From NCBI GenBank assembly GCA_032207245.1, contig JAGEOH010000200.1, positions 1 to 64,000 of the forward strand: a stretch of 64,000 nt of DNA, read 5' to 3'. This stretch comes from Pardosa pseudoannulata. Lineage: Eukaryota > Arthropoda > Arachnida > Araneae > Lycosidae. A program made the translations under genes and the position numbers. Below are positions 1 through 13,741 of this stretch, one piece after another; positions within the stretch are counted from its first letter, which is position 1; each line of letters opens with the position of its first letter. The notes under the pieces were generated by a model. That model searched no databases. It was not told where the DNA came from and worked only from the letters and a program-made list of their open reading frames with translations.

Positions 1-3000
1 GTGTAAATTTGCTGCTAGGTAGTATCAGTAGTCTACTCGATCCCTATGTAGGCGTGCTATTTCAAAGTTCAATCTTTTTTCAACACCCCTTGTCCGTCAA
101 TAGAATTGATTTTTATTGAAGTTTTTGCAAAAACCAAATCTCTATTGAGTAAAAGATATATAATACTTGGTGTTTGACTACTACAATTTTTCCAAAAACG
201 AGTGCCATTAGAAATAGAATTCTTAATCGATTTTCTCTATGCAATTTATTGACAAAATCTGGATAAATTACAACAGAAATAGCTTAATGAATTATAGATA
301 ACTTGTTATGAAAGCTATTTGAAAAGCAATAAATTTATTTGCAAAAAGTTTAACAAAAACGCATAATTTTCTTTTATATTTGTATATAAAATGAATGTTC
401 TTCTTCCACTCTCTATTATATGTTTTGATTTAAAACTCTTAGAAAATCCATTCCTTTTACACGAAATACGTTATTTCTGCCATTCTAAACTGAATAAAAT
501 TTTCATGAGTAAGTTGAAGATTACTCTCCAAGGATATGGATTTCTTTTCATCTTTTGATGCTATATCTTCGATTCCAAGAAATATATCTTGTTCTCTTTA
601 ACAGGAAAAGACGAAGTGGCAGTTTTGCTCTAAATTCTCCTACACTAAATTTCCAGCTGCCAAAATTCAATTACTTTCTAAAAATTCATTAATGGTGATG
701 GTAAACAGTGCTAACAAAGCTAAGATAAACGTCTTCTTTAGTGCGAGAAGAATTTTCTGCTAGTAAGTTGTTGCTTTTAGAAAATTTTATTTCTTCAAAG
801 AAGCTTTGAAACAACCTTCAGGTATTTTTTATACTATTTCTATACAGATGTTTCAATACGAGTTTTGAGGTGTCATTTTGGCCGTTGAATCCCTCAATTC
901 TCTGTGCTTGCACAGATCCTGGGTTCAGTATTTTCTCTCTCTCGCTTTTAATTTGAAAAAAAATCATTTAGTATTATTCTGCTTTCATAGCTTAAGTCTT
1001 TAATTACCTTATATTCACCTTAATTTCTATCCAGCAACTTCATTTAATTTTACTTATGCTGGTTAACTTGTTTGCTTCATTAGTGTTTTTATCATTTCTC
1101 GTCGAAACTCATGCATCTCCCCCCACACACACACACACACTTAGATTTCTTTAACTTGTTTTTCATGCCAACTCATTTTCCTAGTTTTGTACATACCCAT
1201 TGTCAGTATTCCAGCACTAGAGGGCTAGGCCCAGGAAGTGCTGTAGCCAACTCTTTCTGTGAGCTTAAGGTGTCTATTTTCAATTATTCCTCTGTAAATA
1301 TTAACTGTACACAATATATTCGGTCGCACAGAAACCATTTTTACTAAAAGGAAAAGATAGGTAAAAGAATCCACTTTGTAGAAAGCGAGTGTATTCAATA
1401 TTTAATCCTCTCGTGAGTTTATGAAGCAGTCAAGTCCTTTCTGGATATTTAAATTCCTTAATTTCAGAAAATAGCTATTTTAGAGACTCTGGGTAAATAC
1501 GAATATGTCAATCCTCACATCATATGAATGAAACATACTGACACATTGGAAATATGTCAAATTTCCGTTGGTAAAAACTTTAAAAACAAGTTGATCATTT
1601 AAAACAAATATTTTATATTAATGCTTGATAATGGCTAGAAACCTGTATATTTTTTTCATATTTTATATCTTAAAATTATCGATAAAAGAAATCTTGTCTT
1701 GTTCTTAGTATAAAAAAGTTTCTTGTTTTAATATATTATTTATTTTCAATCTTATTTAACTGTAATATTTGAAGTAACTGTTTGTACTTTTTATTAACTA
1801 AGGCAAAATAGGATATTCCACTCATTTACTTATTGTAAGATTACTTAATATATTTGTAATAGATTTTGCAAACCTAAATCGATATGTTCTTTGGAAAATC
1901 TCTCTTTTCTCACACAACTGGAGGTGTATATCATTGAAGATTCATAATATAAAAGGAAATATAAAAATAGAATTTTCTTTAAATAAATAACACTATTGCT
2001 AGAATCATTTTTGTAGCAAAAGTTTACCATAATGTAACTCGTACAATATAATATTTAATATTATTGTTATAGCTCGAGTATAAAAATGTTTGCTATTCTG
2101 ATACCAGTTTTAATATCGATTGAAAATAATTTCCAAATGTGTACAACTATTTTCTGGGGGGGGGGAGCGGCTTAACTTAATTCCTTCATGTTGAATTTTA
2201 AAAACATTAAGTGTACTATTCTAAAAGCGATGAGGAAATATGTATTAATGTCTCTTTAATAGAATAAACAAAAATATAATTGGGAAAATTACTTCTAATT
2301 CTTAAATTGTTCTACTCTAAAGACGATTAGAATCTTATGAGAGTGATACTAGAAATAAAGAAAGATCTGGCTATGTTGCACAATATATTCAACGATTTTC
2401 CAATAGTTTCAGATTTTTTTGCTTCTTTGTGTTTATTATTTAAGACAACAGCATTATTTAAGTAGCTTTCAACTTTCATTTTCTTTACTAGTGAAGAAAT
2501 AATCTTTTTGGAAGCATTTAGATAATGTAAAAGAATAAATTATGCATGCCAGGAAATCACTAGTTTCCTTCAGCATTAAATCTTCTTTCCATCCTTTGAA
2601 CTTATTTTTTTTTAAATATTTGTTATCCGTCCCGAATATTTAAAAGATTATTATCTTTAAAAAAAAATGCAGATAAATCTCCTCCGTAAGAAGGAAACCT
2701 TATATTTTGAACACACTCTTCAGTTTGAATGCCACAAGTAGTTAAACAAGAACTCCAACACAAAAATTGAAATATTTTGTACTGCCCTATAAATCATTCC
2801 TTGTCAAACAGAGTATAAAATAAACATGATCGATCCTCGATTCTCAATTCCATTTTTATCAATTCACATATTTCATTCTCAACACTATAAACAACTGAGT
2901 ATAAAGTTTTACAATAAATATGATGTCTCAATTAATGTTATTCGAACAATAATTTTAGCCCTGTCTCATTAGCCCAAGTTAGTTAAAAAGTAGACCGTAG

Positions 3001-4790
3001 TAACCAAGCGGTAATTTTAAACAAAAATGTGCATTTTAACCCGGCAGTACTTTCGCAGGGTCGCCTCGCTAATTTAAACATTCCACCCCCTCCTTTTTTT
3101 ATGCTTTCCTGTCTAGCTGACTTTACGGTTATTTCCTTAGAGGGTAAGGTTAGGTTGAACAGATATTTCTGAAAAGCCGCAGGGTATGTTATACTGTGCG
3201 CCTGTATTTGTGTTAGAGTTTAGGATAGAGAAGCACGTTTTAAAATTATTTTATCATTATATCGCGTTACCGTAATAATGGTGAGGAAATGAAATATTTA
3301 AGGAGTTTATTGGATACGCTTATTGGTTGAAGAAATTTTAAATAAGATTATAAGGAACACATCATGAATTGTCAATGGAAAAACGATCGGATGAAAAAAT
3401 TGAAAGTTATGATGTTTCAAATGAAAGTGATTATTCCTTGCAAACAGACAATATTTTCTTCAATAGGAAATAATGCTCCGATAAACGCACTAGTTGTTTT
3501 GCTATGCACTGAGGGGCAGCCAAATTAGCATCAAACTAGGTGTTCTTTTTTGAAACACTTGGTAATTCAAATTATAGAATATTAAAGGAAAGTAAGAGTC
3601 CTCAAGTAATGCTTTTAAGAAATTAATAAAAACAAACTACTTTCCAATGAAGATATAGCTCCACCTTAGAATAATAAAGAAATATATATTATTTCTCGTA
3701 TTTAATACCAGGTTAAGTTTCATTTAATTCTACAATTTTTCAAATACCACCCACGTCAACGTCGTGATTCCCGAATATATAATGCTCTTATTCTACGGTT
3801 ATCATTACGGTTTGAAACTCCTTAGAAGTAAAACGAACGGAACTAACGGATGGAAGGGAAAACTAACTCGATGAAACGAAATAAGCACTTTACTTCATTA
3901 GAGTATACCGTTAACAATTCAAGAATAACGTTAAAAGTTTTTACAGAATAAATCAGAGGTGGAGAACGTAAGGCCATCAGAAAAGTTATCTCTTGTGTTA
4001 GTTAATTTTAATTATATAGATTATGATAAATGTAGAATTATTAAAATTGTACTGTTATTATGAATTTCGTTATGACTTATTATTATTTTACTACTCTATT
4101 CCTCTATATTATAACAAATTTATTTACATCTACTTTATTATTTTTATTTGAAGTGGTACTTAAATATGTAGTTTTTTATTAAAAATAATTAAATATTGTT
4201 ATAACAAGTTATTATCTTAACGTGACATAACTTTCTTCTTGAAAGAACTAATTCTTAAACTCTACTTTTAGTTGAGAACTCTGCAAGATCATCAGGTTTC
4301 TGTACTACAACCTAGATCAATTTTTTAACATCCCCTCCATCGGTTTCTAAGTTGTTCTCGGCAATAGGTTATATGTTTACTTACGCATTTACCTTTAATT
4401 ACGTTAGCAAAATTCACTTCAACAATTGTTTTTTTTTAAGATCTTTGTTAAATCTCCCAAAATTTGCTGTTCACTAAAATACGTTAACAGTAAAATAGTG
4501 GATAGGATCGACACTGACACCATAGTTTTGACATTGATTATTTTTAAATGTCTGAAGTTGAAAATTAATATAATTAAAGATGAGGACTTATTGCCAACCA
4601 TGAAAATAGATAATCCCCTTTAAAAAAACTTTGAAAATGTCAAACTCTTATTACTTTTGAACTATTTCATAGAAATCATTCTCGACGAAACGACGAAGAG
4701 ACGTTCTCTTCTTGACTACTATGACATACATGTATTCCCCCACCTTGAACTACATTATGTTTTGACTGGCTCTTTCCCTCAGTCGTCCAC
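1..4790. other. Gene-free AT-rich sequence
   Basis: No coding region, RNA gene or transposon is recognisable on either strand. Open frames are short and of biased composition. Small landmarks are a (CA)n run near 1,124-1,140, a run of ten G at 2,156-2,165 and a somewhat GC-richer patch near 3,040-3,110. Decayed repeats may be present that cannot be recognised by eye. Confidence 0.7.
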
Positions 4791-4799
4791 CAATTAAGG

Positions 4800-5130
4800 C
4801 AGGGATCTTCAAACATTTTCGATGAATGGGCTAGTTCAATGACGGCTTATTATTTTCGGGTGTCCAGTGTGCAGCTAGTTAATTTTTTTTAAATGTTTTA
4901 AAACTCCTATTATTAAAGTGTTTGGTTATTAAAATTATTATTTGTCCTCTTGTAACAGTTTGAGAATCACTGCTTTAATATAAAGGTTTTAAGTGTCATC
5001 TGTTTCAAAAATCCATGTTAGTATTGTATAGAAGCCTTTTATCGTCTCATTTTTTAAAGACTGTCTGTTATGTTTAGGAAATGAAATCGTCTGAATCAAT
5101 AAAGGAGACGATATGGGAGCTTTCATTCTC
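4800..5130 (+). repeat. Dispersed repeat R1, copy 1, with a hAT-like core
   Basis: This stretch aligns over its whole length with 52,363-52,703; shared blocks include the start, the TTTCGATGA segment, TAATATAAAGG, AAGCCTTTTATCGT and the end near CATTCT. The first 173 bp (4,800-4,972) begin CAGGGATCTTCAAAC and end GTTTGAGAATCACTG. These form an imperfect terminal inverted repeat of the kind seen in hAT elements. Since both copies continue past that end with the same sequence, the hAT-like piece is part of a larger repeat. No coding capacity. Confidence 0.6.
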
Positions 5131-7129
5131 CAAAAATCCTAAACATCAGTTTGGTTGCATACCTTCTTCATATTAAAATATAAGAAACCCAACCCAAATT
5201 GATCTATAATTTACAATTTAGTTTAAATTCTCTCTTTCCAACTCACGTAAATTTTAAAAAAAGTCATGGTCGCCTTGCATCGAGGAGAGTCATCCTTCTG
5301 TACTAAAAGTGATAGTGGCTCTTGTTGTCATGGTCTCGTTTCTTAATCCGACTTTGATGACTCCTAGTCTTAAAGATGAATTTTTAATATTGTTTTCATG
5401 AATGTAAGTGAATAAAATTGACGTAAGGGAATTGTAAGTGAATAAAATAGAGAGGTGTTACCAATAACAGAAGGGCAGAGAATTTTATTGTAGTGGCAGT
5501 AGAAAATGTTGCAGAACAAATTACCCTTTGCAACATTTTGATACTATACGTTCCTTTTAACGGTAAATAACTATTTTTCATCTACGAGAGGCATCGTGTT
5601 ATAACTTTATATGGGAGAAAATGTCTCTGGTTAGTATATTCGAAGTGCACTCTCCAATGTTTGTGGTTTTGGTCTACCGAATAGAATCTAAAGTTTGTTT
5701 GTCTTGCAATGCTACTATTACCAGTTTTGAAATCTAACGGGTCCTCATTAAATTTCTACGATTTAAAAAATGCATGCTCAATGATTTTCCATATCTGAAT
5801 AAATATGAGAAAAACCCTGAAGACTTACACTCTCCGAATACGTTTTTTTGCGTTTGATAGAATCTCTCAAAATTAAAGGAAGAAATATCTTTTTCTTATT
5901 ATTAAGTGGCGTGACATCCCCATGTAGGCTCCCAAGAATTTTTCTCCAGGGCCTCTCTTTTCTTGGTTATAATCTTCCAATTAAAAGCTCCTAAAGTGGT
6001 GAGATCCTTTTCTAGGCAGTCGACTCATCTAAGGTTGGCTTAGCCCCTAGTTCGTGTTCCAGAGAGGTTGGCCAAAAAGCAAGGAAGAAATATCACCACA
6101 GATAATTTTTTCACAGCACTGAATCTCTTTAAAATGTTGAGAACGAAGGACACTCATCTTACTATTGTGAATGAAAATAAATCCGAAAGAATAACTCTAT
6201 GAAAAAAGTAAAGATCTCTTTATATGATTCATTGTTACTCAAGTATGATAGTATAGCTTTGACCATTTATCATGTAAAACCCATAAAAATTCCTTATTGA
6301 GCTTTTTTCTTTCTAGAGTTGATATTGGCAATAATCACTCAAAAAAGCTTCCTGAAAGGATATAACTCAACAAAATTTAGTGTTGACGATGCCGCCAAAT
6401 GATTCAAATATTCTGTGAAGGTAGGATCAAAGAAGTTGCTAGTTCATGTATTCTACAATATTTTTTATCTCTCTGGAATTAATTCTTGGATTTTGTACAA
6501 AGAAGTTACTGGAATAAAATTTAGGAGAGAATGTCTTCAACAACTCGTTGAAGTTGTGCGTAATACGTATAATATTCGAAAACAAAATTACCTGTTAAAT
6601 ACAAAGACAAAAGCTGATACTACAGGAGAATCTGTGCAGATGCGAAACAGAGTTCGTTACCAGGCTTCTAAGAGTGGCAACAAGCTGTAGATATTTGTTC
6701 TGACCGTAAAATACCAGTATGATGAAAGTATAAAAAATATATAAAAAGAATTTGCCGTAACTGCGCATAAAATTCGTAAAAAATCTTGACTGGAAAGAAA
6801 CTAAATATTTCAATTAATGTTGTATATATGTCTTTCAAACTATTTAAAATGTTCCGTATTGTAATATATTATTTTTTTTCATAAATTATAACAATTTAAT
6901 GCTTGAAAATAAATAAATATTTCCATATAAATGCAGAATACTTTTTGTATAATAACACAGTTAATATTAATCGGGGTCAATCTGACCCAACCCGCGGTTT
7001 TAGGTATACCGAAACTGCTGTGGGTGTTAGTGTTAATGGAATCTTTTGGGGTCGTTTGGTGCCGCTGGTTAATGAACGGTCCAAACAGTTTCAATATGGA
7101 AAAATCGTATTTTTATCTATTAATGAAAA
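5131..7129. other. Gene-free AT-rich sequence
   Basis: No gene is supported. A GC-richer block at about 5,905-6,075 stands out from the surroundings and may be an old repeat fragment, but I cannot assign it. Open frames at 6,415-6,690 and 6,903-7,202 show no recognisable domain and are treated as chance. Confidence 0.6.
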
Positions 7130-7191
7130 CTTTACATACTATACAAAGATTATACTAAGGGGCTTGTGTAATCTTTGTATAGTATGTAAAG
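7130..7191. repeat. Perfect 23-bp inverted repeat (hairpin)
   Basis: The left arm 7,130-7,152 and right arm 7,169-7,191 are exact reverse complements with a 16-nt spacer. The arms begin CTTTACATACTATAC on the left strand. It lies in non-coding sequence just upstream of the Tc1 element, without target duplications. A local template switch could create it; a structured RNA is a less likely alternative. Confidence 0.85.
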
Positions 7192-7522
7192 GGCTTGGGT
7201 AGGCTTGAACCCCTTTTTAGTCCCCCGTAGATGCTCCGCTGATATATATTTCACACTGGAGCTTTTTATGTCAAATAAATGGCTTCTTTTCTATTTCTAT
7301 TTAATACAATAAATTAATACTAAAACTCTTAATAATTTGACAAAAATCATATTTCTAGGTTCATGAAGATGGGCTTAATTTAAATACGGCCTCTCATGCG
7401 AAAAGAGCTGCTAGCTCTGCATGCCGATATACACTGAGGTGAACAATTAGCATCTTTGGAGGAATGTTAGTAATAGGAGGCGATCTTTAGAAACTGAAAG
7501 AAATTTCTCCTAAAATTTCTTA
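7192..7522. other. Short gene-free stretch
   Basis: AT-rich sequence between the hairpin and the Tc1-like element. Nothing recognisable. Confidence 0.6.
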
Positions 7523-7549
7523 CACTCATGTCCATAAATTAAGGATAAT
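7523..7549 (+). repeat. Left terminal inverted repeat of the Tc1-like element
   Basis: 27 bp, exactly complementary to 9,001-9,027; preceded by the TA target duplication. Confidence 0.95.
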
Positions 7550-7724
7550 TCAGAATCACACAGAAATTGAGCTCTAAAATAAAAATTTCACCTGTAGAAT
7601 TATCACACACATCTTGAAGAAGAATATGCAAATTGCAGGAAACCACCAGATGGCGCGGATAGTACGTCACAATGACGAGAGTGTATGAAAGGGGTATATA
7701 AGGAATGGTAGCAAAGAAGTAAAA

Positions 7725-8801
7725 TTGTTCACAAACGCTTTAAAAGCCTTTCAGTGCAATAACCACATAGTTATAGCACAAAGGAAGCATTTGGATGATT
7801 TTTTACTTGGTAGAATTATCGGACGACTGGAATGTGGACGTACCCAGCTGGAAGTATCCGAGGAACTTGGAATCGCCCAGAGTGTCATCTCCAGGCTTTG
7901 GCAACGATTCAGACATGATGGTAATGTGAGTAGATGTTACAGCACAGGTCGCCCCCGAGTTACTACGCCGAATGATGACCGGTATTTGGCAGTTACTGCC
8001 AAAAGAAACAGACGGAGCACAGCATCAGACCTGTCTCGTCAGTTCTCTTCAGCTACCGGTACGACAGTTTCAAGGCAGACCGTGCACAGACGCTTAAGGA
8101 ACATTAGTCTATATGCTCGTAGGCCTGTCAGATGTGTTCCCCTTACCGCAACTCACTGTCGCCTGCGATTATGCTGGGCTAGAGAGCATGCATTGTGGAC
8201 ACCGCAACAGTGGTCTTGTGTGATGTTTTCCGACGAGTCCAGGTTCAGTTTACATTCTGATTCTCACCGGACTTTCACATGGAGAGCGCCAGGTACCCGT
8301 TACCACCAAGAGAACACCATTGAACGACACCGTTACGGTGATGCAGGATGGCTCGTTTGGGGAGGAATTATTCTTGTTTCCAGAACTGACCTGCATGTTC
8401 AGAGTGTAACGATGACAGGCCACATCTATCGGGATGTCATTCTGGAACAACATGTACGTTTGTTTCGGGGCGCCATGGGTCCTGACTTTCTGTATATGGA
8501 TGACAACGCCCGACCTCACCGTGCAAACATTGTAGACGAATGCCTTCAATCGGAGGATATCACCCGTATGGATTGGCCAGCATACTCACCGGACTTGAAT
8601 CCAATAGAGCATGTGTGGGACATGCTTGGCCGACGAATTGCTGCCCGTCAACCCACTCCCAACTGTCTATCGGAACTTCGGAGGGCATTGCTTGATGAGT
8701 GGTGTAATTTTCCCCAAGATCAGATTGATAATCTGATACTCAGCATGCGTAGGCGCTGTAACGCTTGTATTGCATCGTCCGGGAGACATACTCCGTATTA
8801 A
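7725..8801 (+). CDS. Tc1-like transposase (DD34E), start codon apparently lost
   Basis: Cut-and-paste transposase that binds the inverted ends and moves the element between TA sites in the nucleus. The 358-codon frame has an N-terminal paired-type helix-turn-helix region (about residues 17-110, with SEELGIAQSVISRLW and GRPRVTTP between the two subdomains) and a DDE catalytic domain: first Asp in MFSDESRFS, second in MDDNARPHRA, Glu in SPDLNPIEHVW. Exactly 34 residues separate the second Asp from the Glu (DD34E). Length fits the family. The oddity is the start: the open frame begins after an in-frame TGA at 7,686 and has no ATG until the catalytic domain. Codon 7,773-7,775 reads ATA just before QRKHLDDF, where family members usually start, so a lost ATG is likely (inference). 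The reported start at 7,725 is a TTG and is only a frame boundary. Confidence 0.9.
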   Translation: MFTNALKAFQCNNHIVIAQRKHLDDFLLGRIIGRLECGRTQLEVSEELGIAQSVISRLWQRFRHDGNVSRCYSTGRPRVTTPNDDRYLAVTAKRNRRSTASDLSRQFSSATGTTVSRQTVHRRLRNISLYARRPVRCVPLTATHCRLRLCWAREHALWTPQQWSCVMFSDESRFSLHSDSHRTFTWRAPGTRYHQENTIERHRYGDAGWLVWGGIILVSRTDLHVQSVTMTGHIYRDVILEQHVRLFRGAMGPDFLYMDDNARPHRANIVDECLQSEDITRMDWPAYSPDLNPIEHVWDMLGRRIAARQPTPNCLSELRRALLDEWCNFPQDQIDNLILSMRRRCNACIASSGRHTPY

Positions 8802-9000
8802 CCATCATACTAACCATGTTATACTGTTTTCTGTAAATAGGTTCTTTTTTGAAATTTGCTCCAGGGAGTAAAAATCGCAATTTTTATTAATTATGTCAAA
8901 CATATAGCATCTTTTTTGCTCTTTACCTTTTGTTTAATAAAGAGACTTTTCAAATAAGTCAATTTTTTTTTGCTTTTGTCTCTTTCATTGCCTGAACTTC

Positions 9001-9027
9001 ATTATCCTTAATTTATGGACATGAGTG
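9001..9027 (-). repeat. Right terminal inverted repeat of the Tc1-like element
   Basis: 27 bp, exactly complementary to 7,523-7,549; followed by the TA target duplication at 9,028-9,029. Confidence 0.95.
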
Positions 9028-9029
9028 TA

Positions 9030-12000
9030 GTTAGAAACTTAATAATTTTAAACTTAGACCACGTTTTGATGGCGAAATCAAACATAATGAAAAGGAAAAT
9101 AATCTGTAAGATGTTTCAATGTTTTCAATTTTTCGTAGTAAAATTGTATACTTTGTAAAAATGTATTTTAATATCTTGAGGTATATTAAGTGTTTGTCTT
9201 TTTCTTCAGTGAACAGTAATTATACATATTCAAGTTGTTGCTCTACTTTCACATTTATATATTTAGTTATTTATTCATAAGTACCATTATAAAAATTAAA
9301 TATAATTCCGCTTAATAAATTTTAGAAATTCAAAATTATTTGTCAGCCTATTTCTCATCAAATAGACGTTCACTGCATATATTACTGTATCCTTACAAGA
9401 CAGATAAGGACAAAAACGTGTGAAACTGTTTTAAATAAGTAAAGAGTAAAATCCCATAAAACTAATAATGATACATTTAATCCTACTTTTTTAGCATACT
9501 GATTCGGCCCCAAATCCTTGAGTTTTAATTAACAGTATCGCTATTTTAAAGCAATAAAAAAAATCCAGAAATGTTTGCTAGAAAAATTCTACAAATATTG
9601 TTTTGAAATAAATACATGATGTGGCGAATAATACCTCAATTTCTTTTTGTTAGTTTGTACTTTTAAAACATAAAATATATAACATGAATGGCGTATTTTA
9701 TTTAAAGCATGTCTTTTAGACGATACATCCCACGCATATAACATGACCTTTAACGAATTTTGACTTAGTACAGAAGGAGATCATAGGAAAGAAATAAAGG
9801 CGGAAAAGAAACCAATTTTGAAAGATATCAATTTTCATAAAAATCAGGAAATCCGACATATCGATTGATATTTTGCCACAAGTTGAAACTGTCGCATCAC
9901 TCTATACATACTATTTTTCTTTCCGACTAAAAAAAGAATGGATTTCGTTTAGAAAATTTTTGACAATGAATGTAGTAGCAAAGTCTTCAGATCTTCAAAA
10001 TAAGGTTTGTTTTATAAAATCAGAGCATTTTAGAAATTCATAGAAATAAACTGAAATCAATTTCGATTCAATGGTAATATTTGTATTTCAATAATATACG
10101 TAAACAAAATGTTCTATGCAATATTTCCTAAATTAATTCACTGTTCAGAATGGTTATGCGTGAATTTTTTAAAACTCCAAATAGGCAATTATCCTTTATT
10201 TAAAGCATTTGGATCATATTCATTCAAGTAGATTTAATCTAATTTGAGATTATTTCTTGCAAATTTCATCAATAAGCAAATTTTTTCTGTGAAATGCACC
10301 ACAAAATATTAGGTAAATGAGTACTCGGTAAACAATCGAATATTTCAATTAATAGATGTAAATCGCGTCTGGACTAATCTTGGGGTAATGCCTTATAAAC
10401 CATTATAATAGTGAAGGTTACAAGGCAATCTTAAATCGGTTTGTTTGAATGACAAATTTTAAAAAATTCAATTTTTATTTATATTTTTTGCAGACGTATA
10501 AATAACGGTATTTAATAAAACACACTAAACTCGGAAATCTACAAAGAAAGAATGTATTGAAATGCGAAAATTTCCATAAACTTTCATAGATCTAAAATTA
10601 TTTATTAAAGCATTTTTAATGTGCTCATACTACTTTGATTTTTATTGTATATTTATAATTCATATAGAATCCAAACTGGCTGTCGAATAACACTTTCGTT
10701 AAATAAAGCAATCATATATACATGTGGAATATTGTACCAAATCTTTTTCTTTATTTCGCAGTATCACGTACTACAACTATACAAATAATCGAACTTATTT
10801 CAAAGTGTTCTCAGTTACCTGACAAATACAATGTTCAAAAACGGAGTAAACATTTTTAAAGTCATCAATAAAGCACAAAATAAACAACTGTTATTTTTTT
10901 AATTTACAGACTATAAAAAAATTGGTTATGAAATAAACATTCGAATGTAAATATTCAATTAAATTATCTTATTAAAGACACGCATTTTTGGCCGATTTTT
11001 GTCATTTTTGATGTTTTTGGACCCTATAATACTGACTATTTTTATCTATGCATTCCCTCTCCTAAAAGTATAATCGTATCTTTTCATATTTTTATATTTT
11101 TTTAAAGTGAGCAATATTTTTTTTCAAAAAATCCATTTATATCGATATCTAAGGAAATGGTAATGAAACCATTTTTTGAGAAAAGACCACGAGAACATTT
11201 CTTTAAACAAACTGTGTAGTTATCAATTGTAATAATTTTTTAACGAATGGCAGAATGTTCACTTATATGAGAATTTGAAGGGAAAAAATATTTGTGCCTA
11301 TTCCAAATTCATTTTTCGTTAAGATCGTATTAAAGAAAATTGAAGGAGCCTCATAACGGGTTTTAAGGTACATTTTGTATACATGTATATAAATTTTATA
11401 CTTATATTGAGATTTTACTTTATAATAAATAGTATTTTTGGAGAAAAAAAAACATGAATTTAAGAGACGAGAATCCAATAAAATATTTTGTTCCAACAAA
11501 TTTGAAGCATGAACATTCCAATGTTACGAATCTAGTGTGAAGGTCCATGTGAGACCGCAATGTTTACAGCTTTTTCAAAGTTCCTTTGAACTATTTTTAT
11601 TACTTCTATAGAGGCATCATGTGAGATTCAAATAATCATTTAAAATGCTAAACATTGCTTTGATCGACTTCTTACTCTAAAAGTAAATCCGTGAAAAAGG
11701 TTACTCAAATTCAATTTCTACTCCATTATTCTACATTTTGCTTAAAACAATTTCCTTTTACATCTCATTCACGTTTCATATAAAAATAAAAAAAAAATTC
11801 CTTTATGAACGAGAGCGCTGTAGAACGCAATACCTCCAAATCATAGTCAATAATAAACACACACTACATAATAGAACGATTTGAAGAATCAAAACTGAAA
11901 TTCAAATGTTAATAAAATAGAATTGGAGAAAATCCGAATGGGTGTAAATTTTAAATGTAAAATAATGCAAACAGAAATGAAAAACGTCGCTTCAAAGTTT

Positions 12001-13740
12001 TTAAAGTTTCAAAGGATTGTATTTTTTTTTGTTTGTTTGTTTGCAAATCATTACTCAAAACTCGAAAGGAACGGTTCATTTATAACAATAAATTGATTAC
12101 CGATTAAAGAATTATTAAAAAACTAAATCTAGTTTTATTCTTTTCATATATGTTACGGAAAAATGTAATAAAACCAACTTATGTATTGTGTCATTTATTG
12201 TCTCCTGGATCAATGTACCGCTTATCTGAAGTTTAATTGTACTGAAATTACGTTTAATAAAATGAGTCGCTATATATTATTTGAATGAAATATTAGTAAA
12301 AAAATATTCTAAAGTATCTTTTTAATAATCATCTTAAAAAATAAAATATTTTAACCTAATATAGTATTGCATGTCAAAACATTTTTAAGATCGCAATACC
12401 TTATATATTTACTTAACATATTTTAACTTACATGTCATCTCGTTACTAATATATAATGCTGTGAAGCCACTGTTTACTTTTACGGGAATTGGGTATTCAG
12501 CTGTCATTTCTATTAAACTAAAATGTGCTGTGGTATCCATTTGTCCATATCTCTTAATCCCTTAGATTAGTAGAATAACTTTGTCCGATTCATTTCACAT
12601 ATACCAAAAAGTCATTTTTGAAGGTAAATTTATGATATATATAAACAATGTTTAAAAAATCTCTTTATAAAAAAAAGCCGTTCAATTCATTTGTATCTTG
12701 TATTAGATTAGATTCCCAAACCAATGGAGTTTCACTTTATCTCAATTATAAAGAGATTTACCTAAAAAAAAAGATCTATTGAAAAGTATTAAAGCACTGG
12801 AAAACTGGGTAAAGAGGGAACTCTTGGTTTTTATCTGGAGATTCAATTGGAGATTGAAAATACATACACTAAACTGAAATCATCATGGTTGGGAAACTTT
12901 GTATAGTTTACCATTTTGAATCCTATTCTACTAATTACGCTAAGTTGCTTGAATATTATAGAAAGCTAAAGTTGTTAGTGTAAAAATTTTTATTAAGTTT
13001 TATTTGTCATTGAAATGAAAAATCTGTCAATTTTTTTCACTTTTAAAATCGCCAAGTGAACAGATAAAGCTCAATGTGCGAGTTTGACTAAATGCATACA
13101 TTTCGGGCATTTAATATATATTAATGGCTTTGAAAAGTTAATCATCAAGTTGAATGAAAATATAAAAAAATCATTCATTATATAAAGCATCAGTTTGCAT
13201 AGTTAAGCTATTTTATGTCAGTATCCAAACAATGGAATAAAAAATTGAAAATTTAATAGTTTTATGTATCCAAATACAGTAGGAAATATAAATAACTTAG
13301 CTTTTGATACGCTCTGTGCAGAAACGGGACGAAAATTCCAATCTTTCGATAGTATATTTGTATTTAATAAATAGACTAAAATTTTAATTTATGAAAATTC
13401 TTAAACAAAGTCCTAAAACATTAGGATATGCAATTTTCATAGCAAAATTACCGTGAATACAAGTGGGTCGAGGCTTCAGTACATGAATTTACAGATAAGA
13501 ATGTTTTCGAATTTATCTACCAAATGATAAATGCGTAAAAATTTATCAAAAAGTCTATACCTATTAAATTTTTGTTATATTTAAGAAACTGGAGTATAAG
13601 CAAAGTTAACATTAGGATATTTCATAGCATTAATAAATTCTCAAATAGCAATTTAAAAACAGTTGTTTTTATGAAATCACTAAAATGAAAAAAAAATATT
13701 TTGTCTTATTTCTAATAAACAATGACCTCATCTCTATTGG
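9030..13740. other. Gene-free AT-rich sequence
   Basis: About 4.7 kb of low-complexity AT-rich DNA. No coding region longer than a chance frame, no RNA gene and no transposon ends are recognisable. The frame at 11,263-11,499 on the minus strand has no family features. Confidence 0.65.
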
Positions 13741-13741
13741 T

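Larger units (their letters stand above)
7523..9027 (+). mobile_element. Tc1-like (Tc1/mariner) DNA transposon
   Basis: A 1,505-bp element bounded by perfect 27-bp terminal inverted repeats (7,523-7,549 and 9,001-9,027, outer end CACTCATGTCC) and flanked on both sides by a TA dinucleotide (7,521-7,522 and 9,028-9,029), the target duplication of the Tc1/mariner superfamily. It holds one transposase frame. Identical ends and an uninterrupted frame suggest a relatively young insertion. It sits in gene-free sequence. Confidence 0.95.

Noticed and set aside
8250..8549. A 99-codon minus-strand frame in the Tc1 element
   Set aside because: Antisense shadow of the transposase with no family features.
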